Source of the DNA: Symbiodinium natans
Taxonomy: Eukaryota; Sar; Dinophyceae; Suessiales; Symbiodiniaceae
DNA: 64,000 nt
Assembly: GCA_905221605.1 (NCBI GenBank)
Contig: CAJNDS010000095.1
Span: 124,001 to 188,000 of the forward strand
Direction: 5' to 3'
The notes beneath the pieces were generated by a model that saw nothing but the letters and a program-made list of their open reading frames with translations, was not told where the DNA came from and ran no database searches. A program made the position numbers and the translations under genes. Below, in pieces: positions 1 through 10,579 of this stretch. The first letter of the stretch is position 1, and each line of letters begins with the position of its first letter.

Positions 1-250
1 GTGTCATCTTTGAAGGTCAAATGGAGCTGTGCTCGGAAATGCCCTGGGCGAGACATGACCTCACTTTCCTCCATGCCCTTCTTAGATTTCACATCGCCAC
101 ATGACATGTGAGTACGCTGCATTTTTATTTATAATGAAACAATCAGAAAGACGGAAATCAACACAGAGGTCTGTGAATGAGGGCAATCGCAATGACAGTG
201 AGACATATATCTTCGCAGAAGCTGGACATGGAAGAAACCGAAACCGCAAT

Positions 251-585
251 GAGGCCCCCCCTCCCTCCCTCCCTCCCTCCCTCCCTTCCGCCCTCTCTCC
301 CTCTCTCCCTCTCTCCCTCTCTCCCTCTCTCCCTCTCTCCCTCTCTCCCTCTCTCCCTCTCTCCCTCTCTCCCTCTCTCCCTCTCTCCCTCTCTCCCCTC
401 TCTCCCTCTCTCCCTCTCTCCCCTCTCTCTCTCCCTCTCTCCCTCTCTTCCCTCTCTCCCTCTCTCCCCTCTCTCCTCTCTCCTTCTCTCCCCCTCTCTC
501 CCTCTCTCTCTCCCTCCCTCCCTCCCTCTCCCCTCCCTCTCCTTCTCTCTCCCTCTCTCTCCCTCTCCCTCCCTCCCTCCCTCCC

Positions 586-672
<87 letters not shown>
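251..672. repeat. CT-rich polypyrimidine microsatellite
   Basis: More than 400 bases are almost purely pyrimidine on the plus strand. The tract passes from CCCT repeats through CCCTCTCT-like repeats to a pure CT run of about 80 bases at its right end. The long open frames crossing it (Pro/Ser/Leu on one strand, Arg/Glu/Gly on the other) are products of the repeat, not genes. Such a tract can form triplex DNA; that is inference. Confidence 0.95.
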
Positions 673-677
<5 letters not shown>

Positions 678-2490
678 CTCTACAGTGGCAATGACAATGA
701 GTGAGTCGGCAGCTCACGCGAAGCTCACGCGAAGAAACCTTGGCCAGCAAGATTGAGCAGAGCTGCCAGGGATAAACGCCAGCGTTTCTGAGGACTTGAG
801 TGGCTCAAGTACATGCAACGTAGCTTCCACATGGTCTGCAAACAGCAATGCAATGCTGCCACGAAGTCAGGAAACTCTGCAGCTAGCAGTGTCTGGGGTG
901 GCCACGGGCAAGCTCACGAGCAGAGCAAGCTGCAAGCTGATGACCACATCCTTTCGGCAGAGCAAAGGCAAGGAGGAATTCATTACTCGTTTGTGGAGAA
1001 TTGCATGTGCTCTCGCATGATTGTCTTTTCCCCAGACTGCAAAATCTGTCACGTAATGACAGTGGCTCCCCCAAATCTGGAAACCAGATCTTTGGTTTCA
1101 AATCTTTCAAACCGGAAGCTGTACACGACTGACTACTCCAGACGGCCCAGGCGTCGAAGATATTTGCAATGAAGCAAGGCGACAGTGTCCTGACGTCTGT
1201 CAGTACACAAACAAATCATACATGTCATAGCTTTGGAACAATCTAAGAACAGTGGGGCCAATTCTGAACCAAGCTTCAGTGAACTGTGGAGTGTATTCCT
1301 CGCTCTCCCTCAAGTCCTCTTCGACCCCAGTCACCCTCCCATGTTCATCTCTGCCACTGAGTGCGCCCAAAGTCCACGTGTCTTCGGGGCGGTTTTCGCG
1401 GGAAACCTCCTGCAGCTCCTCAAGCCATGGAGCAGTACCGACCAGCCATAATCCCTTGCTTGTGCTGCCCCCGAAAGACATCATGTGAATTGTAACTTTG
1501 CGGGCCCGTGTCTGTTCCAGAGCATGTCTGACACAGGGGAACTTCAGCAACAAAGAACCGACAGGCTGCTCAATGACAATGAAAAGACCTTAGAATTCAC
1601 AGGGGTGAGATGAGGCATGACCGCAATCTGGGAGGCCAAGAAATCTGGGAATGTGGAAAGCTGAACCCAGTGAATCTGCTTCCTGCGAAAGGTATCTATT
1701 ACGCGAGGTCCTGAATATGTCAACTTCCCCTCAACACTTCCCAACCCAGCAAACACAAAACCACTTGACAAATTAAGCACGAGCTCATTTAATTTGGGAC
1801 CAGCTCCATTAAACTTACCTTAAAGGCATCCCATCGAATCTTTCGCCTTTTCTATTTGGAAGGAAAATAGTGTAAACTGTAAACAAACCAACCCCTAATC
1901 ATGAGGAGGACGGCGAATAGATTTATGGGCTTATTTCCATAAACTGAAGGACATGTTTCCTTTCAGCAATCAAAGAAATGAAATACAGCCTAATTGTAGA
2001 ATGTTCTGTACCTTCCCTACTTCTGAGGAGGAAGGCCAATATGTGTAAGAGCTACCTTGCTGAACTAAAATACTATGCCTAAAACACAGGATAACATAGC
2101 TCGATGTCTCCTAAATACATTACCTTTCAGATTTCAGACTTTAATGAGAGTTAGAGCTCGCCCCAACTATTGGAATCAGTTGAAGTACATATTCTTCTGG
2201 CTGGTGCTTTTAAGAATTAGCAGCACTATTGAAGAATCAGTTGCTTGGTCAATGTTTGGGGTTAACTTTACTAACTAAACTTACCCCTTTGCTGCGTAAC
2301 AAGCCTTCATTGGATCATACAGCTCTTCAGTTTGGCTCCGCGCTTATGTTAACCTCAGATTTATAAACCCCTCCTCAATTAACAAACCCCAGGCCCGGAA
2401 CTGAATAATAACCCCCTCCCTCAATTAACAAACCTCCGGCCCAGTTAAATTTTAAAAAATGTAGATGTTCCATGTTAAGCTTTGCAGATC
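673..2490. other. No recognisable gene
   Basis: Only short overlapping frames on both strands, none with a protein-like composition or family motif. From about 1780 the sequence becomes more AT-rich and stop-rich. Nothing else seen. Confidence 0.6.
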
Positions 2491-2492
2491 TG

Positions 2493-2895
2493 AAGCCTTA
2501 AACTTGAGACTGCAGGGCCTGTAGGCTTAAGCCAGAGACTGCAGGGAGTGGAGCCTAAAACTTGAGACTGCAGGGGCTGTAGCTGTAAGCTAGAGACTGC
2601 AGGGCCTGTAGGCTTAAGCCAGAGACTGCAGGGCCTGTAGGCTTAAGCCAGAGACTGCAGGGCCTGTAGGCTTAAGCCAGAGACTGCAGGGAGAGGAGCC
2701 TAAAACGTGAGACTGCAGGGGCTGTAGCCGTAAGCCAGAGACTGCAGGGCCTATAGGCTTAGGCCAGAGACTGCAGGGCCTGTAGGCTTAAGCCAGAGAC
2801 TGCAGGGAGTGGAGCCTAAAACTTGAGACTGCAGGGGCTGTAGCTGTAAGCCAGAGACTGCAGGGCCCGGAGTCTGGAGCCTTAAGCCAGTGACT
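2493..2895. repeat. 29-bp minisatellite
   Basis: About a dozen imperfect copies of a ~29-base unit containing GGCTTAAGCCAGAGACTGCA followed by GGGCCTGTA. Variant units carry GGAGTGGAGCC or GGGGCTGTAGC in the second half, so two or three unit types are interleaved. The GGCTTAAGCC core is a perfect 10-base palindrome that recurs once per unit. No frame through it is convincing. Confidence 0.9.
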
Positions 2896-3044
2896 GCCGG
2901 AATTTAGAAATTGGAGGACATTCAGAAACCGAGGATTTCCTTATAAAACCCTATTTAAAAGACAAAAAATCAATCCATTATAGAGGGGAGTCCATGGAGG
3001 AGGTTCCTCCTTAATTATAAACCCCCCACAATTATAAACCTCTG

Positions 3045-3360
3045 CCTGGGACAGGGCCATAAGCAAACTCTTAAGCAAACCCTTAAGCCTTAAGCCCTAA
3101 GCAAGTTCTGAAGCCCTTAAGCCTTTACCTTAAACCCTTAAGTCCTTAAGTAAGCTCTTAAGCCCTCAAGGAAGCCCTGAAGCAGTAAGCCCTTAAAGCC
3201 CGTAAGCCCTTAAGCCCTCGCGTAAGCCCTTAACTAAGCCCTGAAGCTCTTAAGTAAGCCTTGAAGCCTTCAGCCCTTAGGGCCCTCAAGTAAATAAGCC
3301 CTTGAGAATCGCTCTCAAGCCCGCCCTTAAACCCTGAAGCCCCTAGGGTTAAAACCAAGT
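3045..3360. repeat. Degenerate CCTTAAGC-rich repeat
   Basis: A loosely ordered array of CCCTTAAGC / AAGCCCTTAAG variants with repeat lengths near 9-12 bases. It shares the CTTAAG palindrome with the minisatellite just upstream and may derive from it. It is followed at about 3414-3455 by two runs of eleven or more G. Confidence 0.8.
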
Positions 3361-4596
3361 TTCTATTCAGAATGAGAGTTTACCAGTCCGATTGACCCCC
3401 CTCAATAGAGGGTCGGGGGGGGGGGATTGAATCAATGGAACCGGGGGGGGGGGTTATAATTATGAGGTTACCATTATGGTTTTGATGGTCGGTGGGTAGA
3501 AAGAAATTTTATTAGCTACCGCTGGGGCTGAGTCACACAGAAGCATGGGCATAGGCGCCCGAGAGCAGATGTCTATGCGCACGCAGGAACGCTGCTGTGG
3601 AGGGAGCAAGCCCATGGATAGACGAACGTTATTTGCTCACCGTATTCCCTGACGTCGATCTCGCTGTGCTGCGTCTGTTTGTAAAGGAAAACACAAAGCA
3701 TGACGCCCTGACTGATACTGGAATTACTGAAGCTCGGTTGTTTAGATCGCGCCTGCCGATGTTTTCAAAGCATTCGCGTGTCATTTGGAGCGGGCGGGGG
3801 AGGTGGAGTGACCAGACAGGTCGCGCAAAACAAGTGGACAAAGTAACACAAGCTCACAACTCTAGATGCCAGCTCCTTTAAAGCAAAGCTCCTTACATTT
3901 AAAAACTGACGCCGTCGAACCTTGCAGCTTCGACATTTCATTCCCTTCAACAATGGAACCCCTCATTAAGAGCAGGAAGGTACATATATCATACGGAATG
4001 AGTACTTCAGACTTCAATACTCTGACCCTTAAACGGCACCTTTACTTACTATGGAGCATACGCACCACATCATTAATGCATACACTTAGCCAGAAAGGGC
4101 TCTCCCGATTTCAACGAACATCGAACTCACACGAACGGACGAGAGCAGATCAGAAATAAAACAAAGATGCTGGCGTGGCAGATGAGTTGCTGGCTGTGTG
4201 TACTGAGGGCAGTAAGATACAAACGTCACTTTCAACATGAAATAAACAGTATAGAGGAACACATAGTAAATCATGTTGTTACAATTGTTACAAGAACGAA
4301 GGCGATGTAGCTAGACAAACGTATAAACCTAAGCCAGCGTTCTCTCTCGAAACTACTGTAGATACCATATTATTCATGTTGGAAAATCGCCCTGTTACGA
4401 ACCGGAATCCAGTCAGCTTCAAGTAAAGCTTCGCAAGAACATTTACGCAGCCATAAGCCTGCAAACTTACTGTAAACAGCAAAGTTCTTGGCAGTGTTTC
4501 TGACTGGAAGATTCATATATGTCGATGCGCGAACAAAAACTGAAATTGTACCAGGTCTTGGGGGTGTCTGGGGGGAGCTTCATGCAGTCGAGACAC
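3361..4596. other. No recognisable gene
   Basis: Contains the two long G runs and short frames without recognisable motifs. Later exons of the minus-strand gene that begins to the right could lie here, but I could not identify one by sequence. Confidence 0.5.
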
Positions 4597-4989
4597 CTGC
4601 TGCTGTGGCAGCCAAAATCGCGAGGGCCACCGACCGTGCAACCTCGTTGGCCTGCAGGACTCTGCTGGAGGGCAGCCCTTCGATCCGGTTTTCACGCCTG
4701 CCACTACTGTGGCGATTGATCCACACCCAAGTGCAGCACTCGGGCGCCAGCCACACCAAACTGTCCACAGCACTCTGACTGAGAGCGTCCAGAAACTTTT
4801 GGATGCCACAGCTCTTCGTCAGGTCTTCTTTCGGCGAGTTCCTTGTGTCCAATGACCATGCCACCAGACCAGCATCCTCACAGGCGCCTGAGATGCGCTT
4901 TGGCCTGGGTCGGCCATCCATACACGAGATGACGGCCAAGACTTGTTTGTTCCGAATCTCCTTGAACAAAGTGTACACAGGCAACCAGT
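4597..4989 (-). CDS. Exon with Rossmann / C5-methyltransferase-like motif
   Basis: A 131-codon exon bounded on the minus strand by a pyrimidine-rich acceptor (TCCGTTCCCTACAG) and a GTGTCT donor; reading on past the donor soon reaches TGA. The translation has an alternating strand/helix pattern: a GLVAWSLD strand-D segment, then a Leu-rich helix, then a hydrophobic strand running into PECCTWVWINRHSSGR, then a helix with an Asn. This order (strand with Asp, then hydrophobic strand ending in Pro-x-Cys, then R-x-S-x-x-R) resembles motifs I-IV of SAM-dependent C5-cytosine methyltransferases. From memory, proteins with a C-[ST]-W-V-W-x-x-R segment are abundant in dinoflagellate genomes. Catalytic activity is not implied: the usual PCQ is PECC here. 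It is one exon of a larger minus-strand gene of unknown full structure. Confidence 0.5.
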
Positions 4990-5776
4990 CTGTAGGGAAC
5001 GGAACCATCCTGGACATTAGAGGCGGCATCCTGCTAACTTAATTATTTCCGTAATTGCTTGCGTCATCACATGGGGTCTTTTCTCCATGACAACGAACAC
5101 TACCCTACTTGCATGCCATGGGTGGGGGGGAAGGGGTAATGCTGCTCCAGTGAACTTGCCAAAATATAAACAGGCAACGCCTGGAACTGCTTGCCAGCCA
5201 CAACACAGCAAGAGTCAAAAGTGGTCATGGTCAGCTGGGTACTGCCCTTCTGCACACTTCCTATTTCTACTGACAGTGACATTGACCATGAACGCTGTCA
5301 TGACAAATGTTCTGCGCCTTCATGGACTGGTCGTGGTCTTCGCAACAAAAATGCTGGCCTTCCAGATTTAAACTCTGCCCTAAGCGAATCAATGCACGAA
5401 TGCCTGTTGCAATGCAATGTCACCGTCGTCTTGGCATAATCTCAACGCATCACTGTAATTTTTTTCGCACGGCCAGTCGCCTTCTTTCTCCACGTCACAC
5501 GCACGCCCTGTGGCCCACAGTCCACCTGTGGCCGAAAATGTGGCCCCAGTGACATTGGGATACGTTGGGTGCCTTGCTGGCCAATGAATGACAGCGATGA
5601 TTGACAACCAGAATGGATACCTGTACTCTTTCTCTGCAGCAAGGATTGGGGCCCCCGGGAGGAATCCCTAGAACGTGTCATGTGACTACCCTGTGGAGGC
5701 ACTGGACTATGCACTACCAAGACTTTCAAAACTTTCCAGCAATGCTGGACTGAGATCATAGCCTGTGCGAGGCTCA

Positions 5777-5995
5777 TCAGCTGAAGTCGCCCAAGAAAGC
5801 ACCTCCACGGCCAGGTGGTGGAGGCGGCGTCATGCTGCTCTCCCTGGCCCCACGGTGCACTGGTGTCCTTGGAGACGAGGAAAGGCTGGCTCTCGCAGGT
5901 GAAGGTGTGGAGCTTGCGCTCCCAGTGACAGGGACAGGGACTTCCTTCACGAAGTATGGCAGCTCGAGAGTTTCGCCGCCCATTTCTTCCCAAAT
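5777..5995 (-). CDS. Candidate exon, minus-strand gene
   Basis: A frame after a TGCCTGCAG acceptor begins IWEEMGGETLELPYFVKE and runs into a Pro/Ser/Thr-rich tail. A second frame over the same bases also reads protein-like (CHWERKLHTFTCESQPF), so either the frame changes through an unseen intron or one reading is a shadow. No family recognised. It is collinear with the other minus-strand exon candidates between 4.6 and 8.6 kb. Confidence 0.3.
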   Translation of the reverse strand: MWEEMGGETLELPYFVKEVPVPVTGSASSTPSPARASLSSSPRTPVHRGARESSMTPPPPPGRGGAFLGDFS

Positions 5996-6120
5996 CTGCA
6001 GGCAAGACACACTGATCAAGCCATGGTTTGCAATCAGCTTGGCATTCTGAAAGTGAAGCCTTGGCAACTCAAGCCCAATTAAAATGATAAACTCTACAAC
6101 AGCAAACGTCCCTGCCAAAC

Positions 6121-6357
6121 CTCACATGTCCATCCAAGAGGCGGATCCGTAATGTCCAACTCCGAGCTGACGGCCTTCAGCTTTGCAGGCAGCTTGCAAG
6201 TTATCCCCCCTGGCAAGTAGTGCAGCTCCACCTCCTCCGAGTCCTCCTCGGTCGCTGAGAGGCTCCAGTGCCCCACCTCTGTATCTTCTTCTTGGCAAAG
6301 GCCTTTAATCCACGTCGCTCTCTGCCTTGATGTCAGTGTGGACGCATGCTGCATCAT
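6121..6357 (-). CDS. Candidate exon, acidic protein
   Basis: Open from ATG to a GTTTGG donor-like site. The translation is acidic and hydrophilic in the middle (EEDTEVGHWSLSATEEDSEE), then LHYLPGG and a Lys/Leu segment ending DITDPPLGWTCE. Its composition is unlike the surrounding non-coding sequence. No domain recognised. The ATG may be internal rather than a true start. Confidence 0.35.
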
Positions 6358-6498
6358 TGGGTGTCGGACTTGGTAGCTGCTTGGAGGGTAGCGTAGTGCG
6401 ACGTTTTCGGTCTAGTTTTGGCGCTGCCCTCAAAAGTAGGCGTGGCTTGGTGCCTCCCTCAGAAGTAGGAGTTTGGCGCCGGTAAGTGAGGCATTATA

Positions 6499-7062
6499 CT
6501 AGTAGTTTGCGTACGTCGGAGACTTCGGTATATCTTCATCCTCATCCCGGGGTGGATTGTTCAAGGACACATTCTTCATCCTGAGACCATGGTCTCTCCA
6601 CCGGGCTAGGCACAACTCTGCAAGCACAGTCTTGCGCTTACTTGGCAACGCAGACTTTTCCGAAGTGTGGCACATGAAGCAAAGCATTTGGAGCATGGGC
6701 TTCTTGCAGGCTTTCTTGGGCATACTGTTCAACCACTCCTGCAAGGCAGGAAGCATGTCGCTTATGAGACCAATGACAATGGTCTTGGCAAGTAGTCCAA
6801 ACTTGTTGCAGCTAGGAGGGAGCTTGTCGTTGTCTTGCTCGTTGAACTTGTCAACTCCATCAAAGGCTTTCGTGTCAAGGAGTGACAGCAAATGCTGGGT
6901 CACCAAGGGGCGGGGCTTGAGCATCTCCACGAGCTCATCCAAAGCCCGCGCCGAAGCGTGATGAACACTGCGTTGCTGCATGGATTTCACCTCCTCAGCC
7001 GTCTTGGCTTTCTTCCTTGCTGCAATGGCAGTCTTGGCCTTGGCACGGTGCCATCTGCTTCC
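6499..7062 (-). CDS. Candidate exon, helical basic/acidic protein
   Basis: A 163-codon ATG-led frame that can be extended upstream through an Ala/Lys-rich helix (AKTAIAARKKAKTAEEV). The protein is mainly helical, with Leu-rich stretches (DELVEMLKPRPLVTQHLLSLL; LISDMLPALQEWLNSM), a CFMCHTS segment with two cysteines, and an acidic tail (PRDEDEDIPKSP) before a TAG stop. The charged helices and lack of low complexity suggest a real exon. No family recognised. The right boundary is approximate. Confidence 0.4.
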   Translation of the reverse strand, partial: GSRWHRAKAKTAIAARKKAKTAEEVKSMQQRSVHHASARALDELVEMLKPRPLVTQHLLSLLDTKAFDGVDKFNEQDNDKLPPSCNKFGLLAKTIVIGLISDMLPALQEWLNSMPKKACKKPMLQMLCFMCHTSEKSALPSKRKTVLAELCLARWRDHGLRMKNVSLNNPPRDEDEDIPKSPTYANY

Positions 7063-7515
7063 TGCCAGTTCTCTTGACCATTGGTCTCACAGCTGATTGC
7101 GGTGGCAAAGTGGCACCAGCACTATATGATCACAGAAAGCTGCTTGAGCCGCTGCCCACTCACTACAGTCAGTCTATGTCTCAGTCAGTCACTAGAATCA
7201 TCATGTCTCAGGCACTGTGTCAGACATGGATCCCAGGCCTGCTTCAATGGAGCCACATCTTCACCTGGCCAAGGAAGGCTTTTTTTTCAACAAGTGCAAA
7301 GCATACATCGACTCCGATTGTGGCTGACGCAATGGGCACTGCTCAGCGACAGTCTTTTCGACCCCCATGGCTTGAAGAGTACACTACCCCGTGGCATGGA
7401 CAAGCAGTAGAATCTGCTGCCATGCAAAATTTTCTCACTGACATTGAACACACTGGGATGCCCAGCAATGTCTCCGCCAATCCCCTTGGCCCTGCTGAAA
7501 CAGCAGGGTTGATGC

Positions 7516-7722
7516 TCACTGGGTCCTGGCTGACACTGGGATCTCTTTTCGGAAGAACGGCGCGTCCAACTGCTCGGCATTTGTGTCCTCCATCCACAGG
7601 TCGATGCATCTGATGCTGAGGGATCCATGGCATAGGGCGGCTTCGCTAACTCGTAGGCTATTCTCCAACTTGAAATCCTGAATATTCATTTTCATTTTCT
7701 GAAGGGGCTCAGGGATGTTCAA
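7516..7722 (-). CDS. Candidate exon, minus-strand gene
   Basis: Hydrophilic protein-like frame (NIQDFKLENSLRVSEAALC, then SIRCIDLWMEDTNAEQLD) with no low complexity, collinear with neighbouring candidates on the same strand. Boundaries are not fixed; the frame ends at a stop and a donor probably lies before it. No family recognised. Confidence 0.35.
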   Translation of the reverse strand: MNIPEPLQKMKMNIQDFKLENSLRVSEAALCHGSLSIRCIDLWMEDTNAEQLDAPFFRKEIPVSARTQ

Positions 7723-7892
7723 TTTTTTGGACAGCAGTGTACAGCTTGCTGGATGCCTTGTTGGATTCTTCTAGGTCACTCAGGGCTTCGTGTAGTGACA
7801 GGGTTTGCCTGCGAAACCGGGCAGGACATGACCATCCAAACAGGAGCTTGAGGGGCCAGTGACAGTGAATGTCCCTGGTGGAAGAAACTTCC

Positions 7893-8636
7893 TCAGGAAG
7901 CTTTGATACAGCTCAGCAGTCCAACGTCCTGTCGCCGCCGCCCCAGGTTCACCAGGAAGTGCACAGTAGCTGCACTCGACGAAGCGTACCCGTCAACACA
8001 CCGGCCCCCTTCGCTCAACCTCTGAGACGCCGAGCTTTTGTAGGGAACCAGATAGTGGGCCTCGTTCAATTCACGCCTTTCCATCATGACTCTCCAAGCC
8101 TTACGCCACTTCTCAGCAATCCATCCCCTAGAATGCTCCAAACCCAATGCTTGCAGAAACCAGGATATCTCAAAGAAGAGTCGGCCGTGCCTCTGTCGCG
8201 ACAATGTTTTGAAGCACCACACATGGAGCTGTGCTGTCTTGCCACATCCATGCTCCAGAGGCATACACACGACACTTTTAAGAATCTCCATTTCGCAGCA
8301 CCACCGGCACCTGTAGCCATCCACGTGGTGCTCAAAAACAAACTGAGCACCAGAGACGGTGCCGCCCAAACAGATTTCTGCAAGAAGGCTGAAACCCATT
8401 GACAGAGCGTTGCTGTCATCAGAGAAACTGAGATATGCGAAGGCATCTTGGTAATGCAAATTCGCCCCAGGCGTTTTCAAAGCAACCTCTTCGCCGGAGA
8501 GCTCATGCCTCAGGACTTGTCTTGCCTCTCCTTCCTCTGTTCGACTGTCGCGCAAGCGCACCCACTGCCGATGGTCCACTTCTGTGCAGCTGCTTCCAGC
8601 TGCTCGTGGATCTGGAGGCAACTCTTCGGCTGCCAT
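7893..8636 (-). CDS. Probable first exon of a minus-strand gene, unknown function
   Basis: The longest frame of this region, about 247 codons. I prefer the ATG whose product starts MAAEELPPDP over an ATG four codons upstream, because the ATG-GC context is typical of expressed genes. The N-terminal part is charged (EVDHRQWVRLRDSRTEEGEAR); the middle is mixed (YQDAFAYLSFSDDSNALSM) and the next part is Cys/Trp-rich (VDGYRCRWCCEMEILK). The later part has a Trp/Arg-rich helix (GWIAEKWRKAWRVMMERREL). No family recognised. The last 30-40 codons are less convincing and may lie past a donor. Probably the start of the multi-exon gene that continues to 4.6 kb. Confidence 0.45.
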   Translation of the reverse strand: MAAEELPPDPRAAGSSCTEVDHRQWVRLRDSRTEEGEARQVLRHELSGEEVALKTPGANLHYQDAFAYLSFSDDSNALSMGFSLLAEICLGGTVSGAQFVFEHHVDGYRCRWCCEMEILKSVVCMPLEHGCGKTAQLHVWCFKTLSRQRHGRLFFEISWFLQALGLEHSRGWIAEKWRKAWRVMMERRELNEAHYLVPYKSSASQRLSEGGRCVDGYASSSAATVHFLVNLGRRRQDVGLLSCIKAS

Positions 8637-8649
8637 GTTCGAGATCAAT

Positions 8650-9439
8650 CAAGCATCTATTGACGACACTTATTGTTCACTCATTGATTCTGCCCTGTCC
8701 ATGAATCATGCCCATGCTTCAATGCTTCGTCTCCCAAATGACAGTGACTGTGCAAAATGACAGTGACTGCACAAAAGACACGTGCCCATAGACATGGAGT
8801 GTTGCGCAAGGCCCAACTTGGCCCTGAGCCACTTGCAAGCTGTAGACAAGGTCTGAAGCTCTAACCCCAACAGAAGCCACCCCCTGCCAGAAGACCGGGA
8901 ATCCGGAAGATTAGTTTAAAGGGAAAGTCGTTGGTTCTGGTTTCGACGGCCAAGGCCTTCTTAGAAGGGGGGCAAACCTAGACGCGAAGGCAGGCGCCCT
9001 TCGATGCGAAGGGAGGAAACAACCCTTTAAGAACCTTCTGCGCGAATACCAAGGTGATTCTTAGAAGAACGGCGGGGCACAGCGAAGCCCTCTTAGAACA
9101 CCCCAGAACGCTTCTAAGAAGCCTCGAATACGCTTCTGAAGCCAACCTCCCCCTTCGGGCAAAAACCTCACCCTATCCTGCCGCACTCGCACGATGCCTC
9201 ACACAAGCCTTCAAAAAGCCATGTTGAAAGCTTAGAAAAACACACGTCCCTAGAACTGAAAGCCCAGACCCTGAACCTCAAACTGTGGATCCCAGCAGTG
9301 ACAGTGCGGGCGAAGAGGTCGAAGTCGATGTTCGCAGTGTCGGGGCTTTCGGCCTCTAAGTTTGGTGGTTGTCAGGAAACTTCAGGATGGGTTTAGGTGT
9401 TCAAAGTTGAAGCTTTGGGTATAAAGGGTTTGAGGTCGG
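8650..9439. other. Non-coding; clustered TTCTTAGAA-type palindromes
   Basis: No convincing frame. Between about 8957 and 9142 there are several copies of TTCTTAGAAG or close variants (TTCTAAGAAG, TCTTAGAAC, CTTCTGAAG) plus repeated short GC palindromes. The segment ends at the assembly gap. Confidence 0.6.
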
Positions 9440-9539
9440 NNNNNNNNNNNNNNNNNNNNNNNNNNNNNNNNNNNNNNNNNNNNNNNNNNNNNNNNNNNNN
9501 NNNNNNNNNNNNNNNNNNNNNNNNNNNNNNNNNNNNNNN
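9440..9539. other. Assembly gap (100 N)
   Basis: Exactly 100 undetermined bases, the usual scaffolding symbol for a gap of unknown length. Sequence to its right starts inside the 132-bp satellite of the 7.5-kb repeat, while sequence to its left shows no repeat homology. Further repeat units are therefore probably missing here. Confidence 0.99.
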
Positions 9540-10511
9540 ACTACGCCCGACATGTCAAACTTGATTGTTTTTGTATGGTTTTGATTATATTTTGGAGGGT
9601 GTTTTCGCTTTTTGGTCCTACAGAGCAGGGCACAGTTTCTTTCACACTCTCTCACGCTCTCGTTTTCTCACACAATCTCGCGCGCTTAAGTGCCGCTCAA
9701 GGATGTGGGATAAACATGGACATGCTTGGGCATGCGCCTAAGTTTTTGAAGGTAAGGACGTGGAGACGGTGAGCAGAAGCATAGCGACGGTAAGGGCATT
9801 TTGGCCACGTCGGAGAGGGCGCATTCTGTCTAGCTCTCCCTTTCTCTTTCACACAAGCTCTCGTTTGTCAATGTTTGTGAAGTGCCGCTGACGGATGTGA
9901 GACAAACATGTGCATACTTGGGCCTAAGTTTTTGAAGGTAAGGACGTGTAGACGGTGAGCAGAAGCATAGCTACGGGGGGGGACGCATGCTGGCAGTTCG
10001 GACAGGGCGCATTTTCTATCGCTCTCACACAATCTCTCCTTTCTCCATGTTCCTCACACGTGCGAAGTGCCGCTCAAGGATGTGAGACAAACATGGGCAT
10101 GCTTCGGCCAAGTTCTTGGGTTGAGGCAAAACCACTGCATAATGGCTCCGCAATGCTTGTGCTTTGCGCGTCTCTGCACGTGACGTGTACAGAAACAGGT
10201 ACATGAAATACATGTTGTTCGTTTTGCTCAGACGCCCCCCCCCCCCTTTGTCATGCTCATATCCCTGGTGCTCGTTTTGCTCAAACGCCCCCCTTTGTCA
10301 TGCTCATGCTGCATCCCTGGTGCTCATTTTGCTCACACCCCACGAACAACCCAGCCCAGGGATGTTCCCTTGGAGTTCCGGGGCAGCCAGTCCCATTGTG
10401 GACGTTCCTTCGTCTCCTACCACCTCGTGGCCAAAGACCTGGAGACCACTAGAAGCTTGCTCTGGGCACGCGGCCCCGCGAAACGTTCCGGGAAAGCAGG
10501 CCTCGAAAACC

Positions 10512-10579
10512 CGTGGTCCTGCAAATCCGTTTTTTGGACTAATAATTCTATTGTCCCACAACGGTTTTGCAGGACCACG
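10512..10579. repeat. Long hairpin in macrosatellite unit A
   Basis: Two 20-base arms pair with one mismatch. Just inside them TTGGAC and GTCCCA extend the stem with one mismatch, leaving a 16-base loop. The flanks repeat shorter variants of the same GTCCTGC words. It could be a small inverted-repeat element or a small-RNA precursor; the sequence alone does not decide. Confidence 0.85.

Noticed and set aside
82-750. Long frames (197-222 codons) across the CT tract on both strands
   Set aside because: Entirely Ser/Pro/Leu or Arg/Glu/Gly from the microsatellite; no independent coding signal.
795-812. Relict spliced-leader sequence suggested by GTGGCTCAAG
   Set aside because: Only the last bases resemble the dinoflagellate spliced leader; the CCATTTT part is missing. 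No full spliced-leader relic was seen anywhere in the window.
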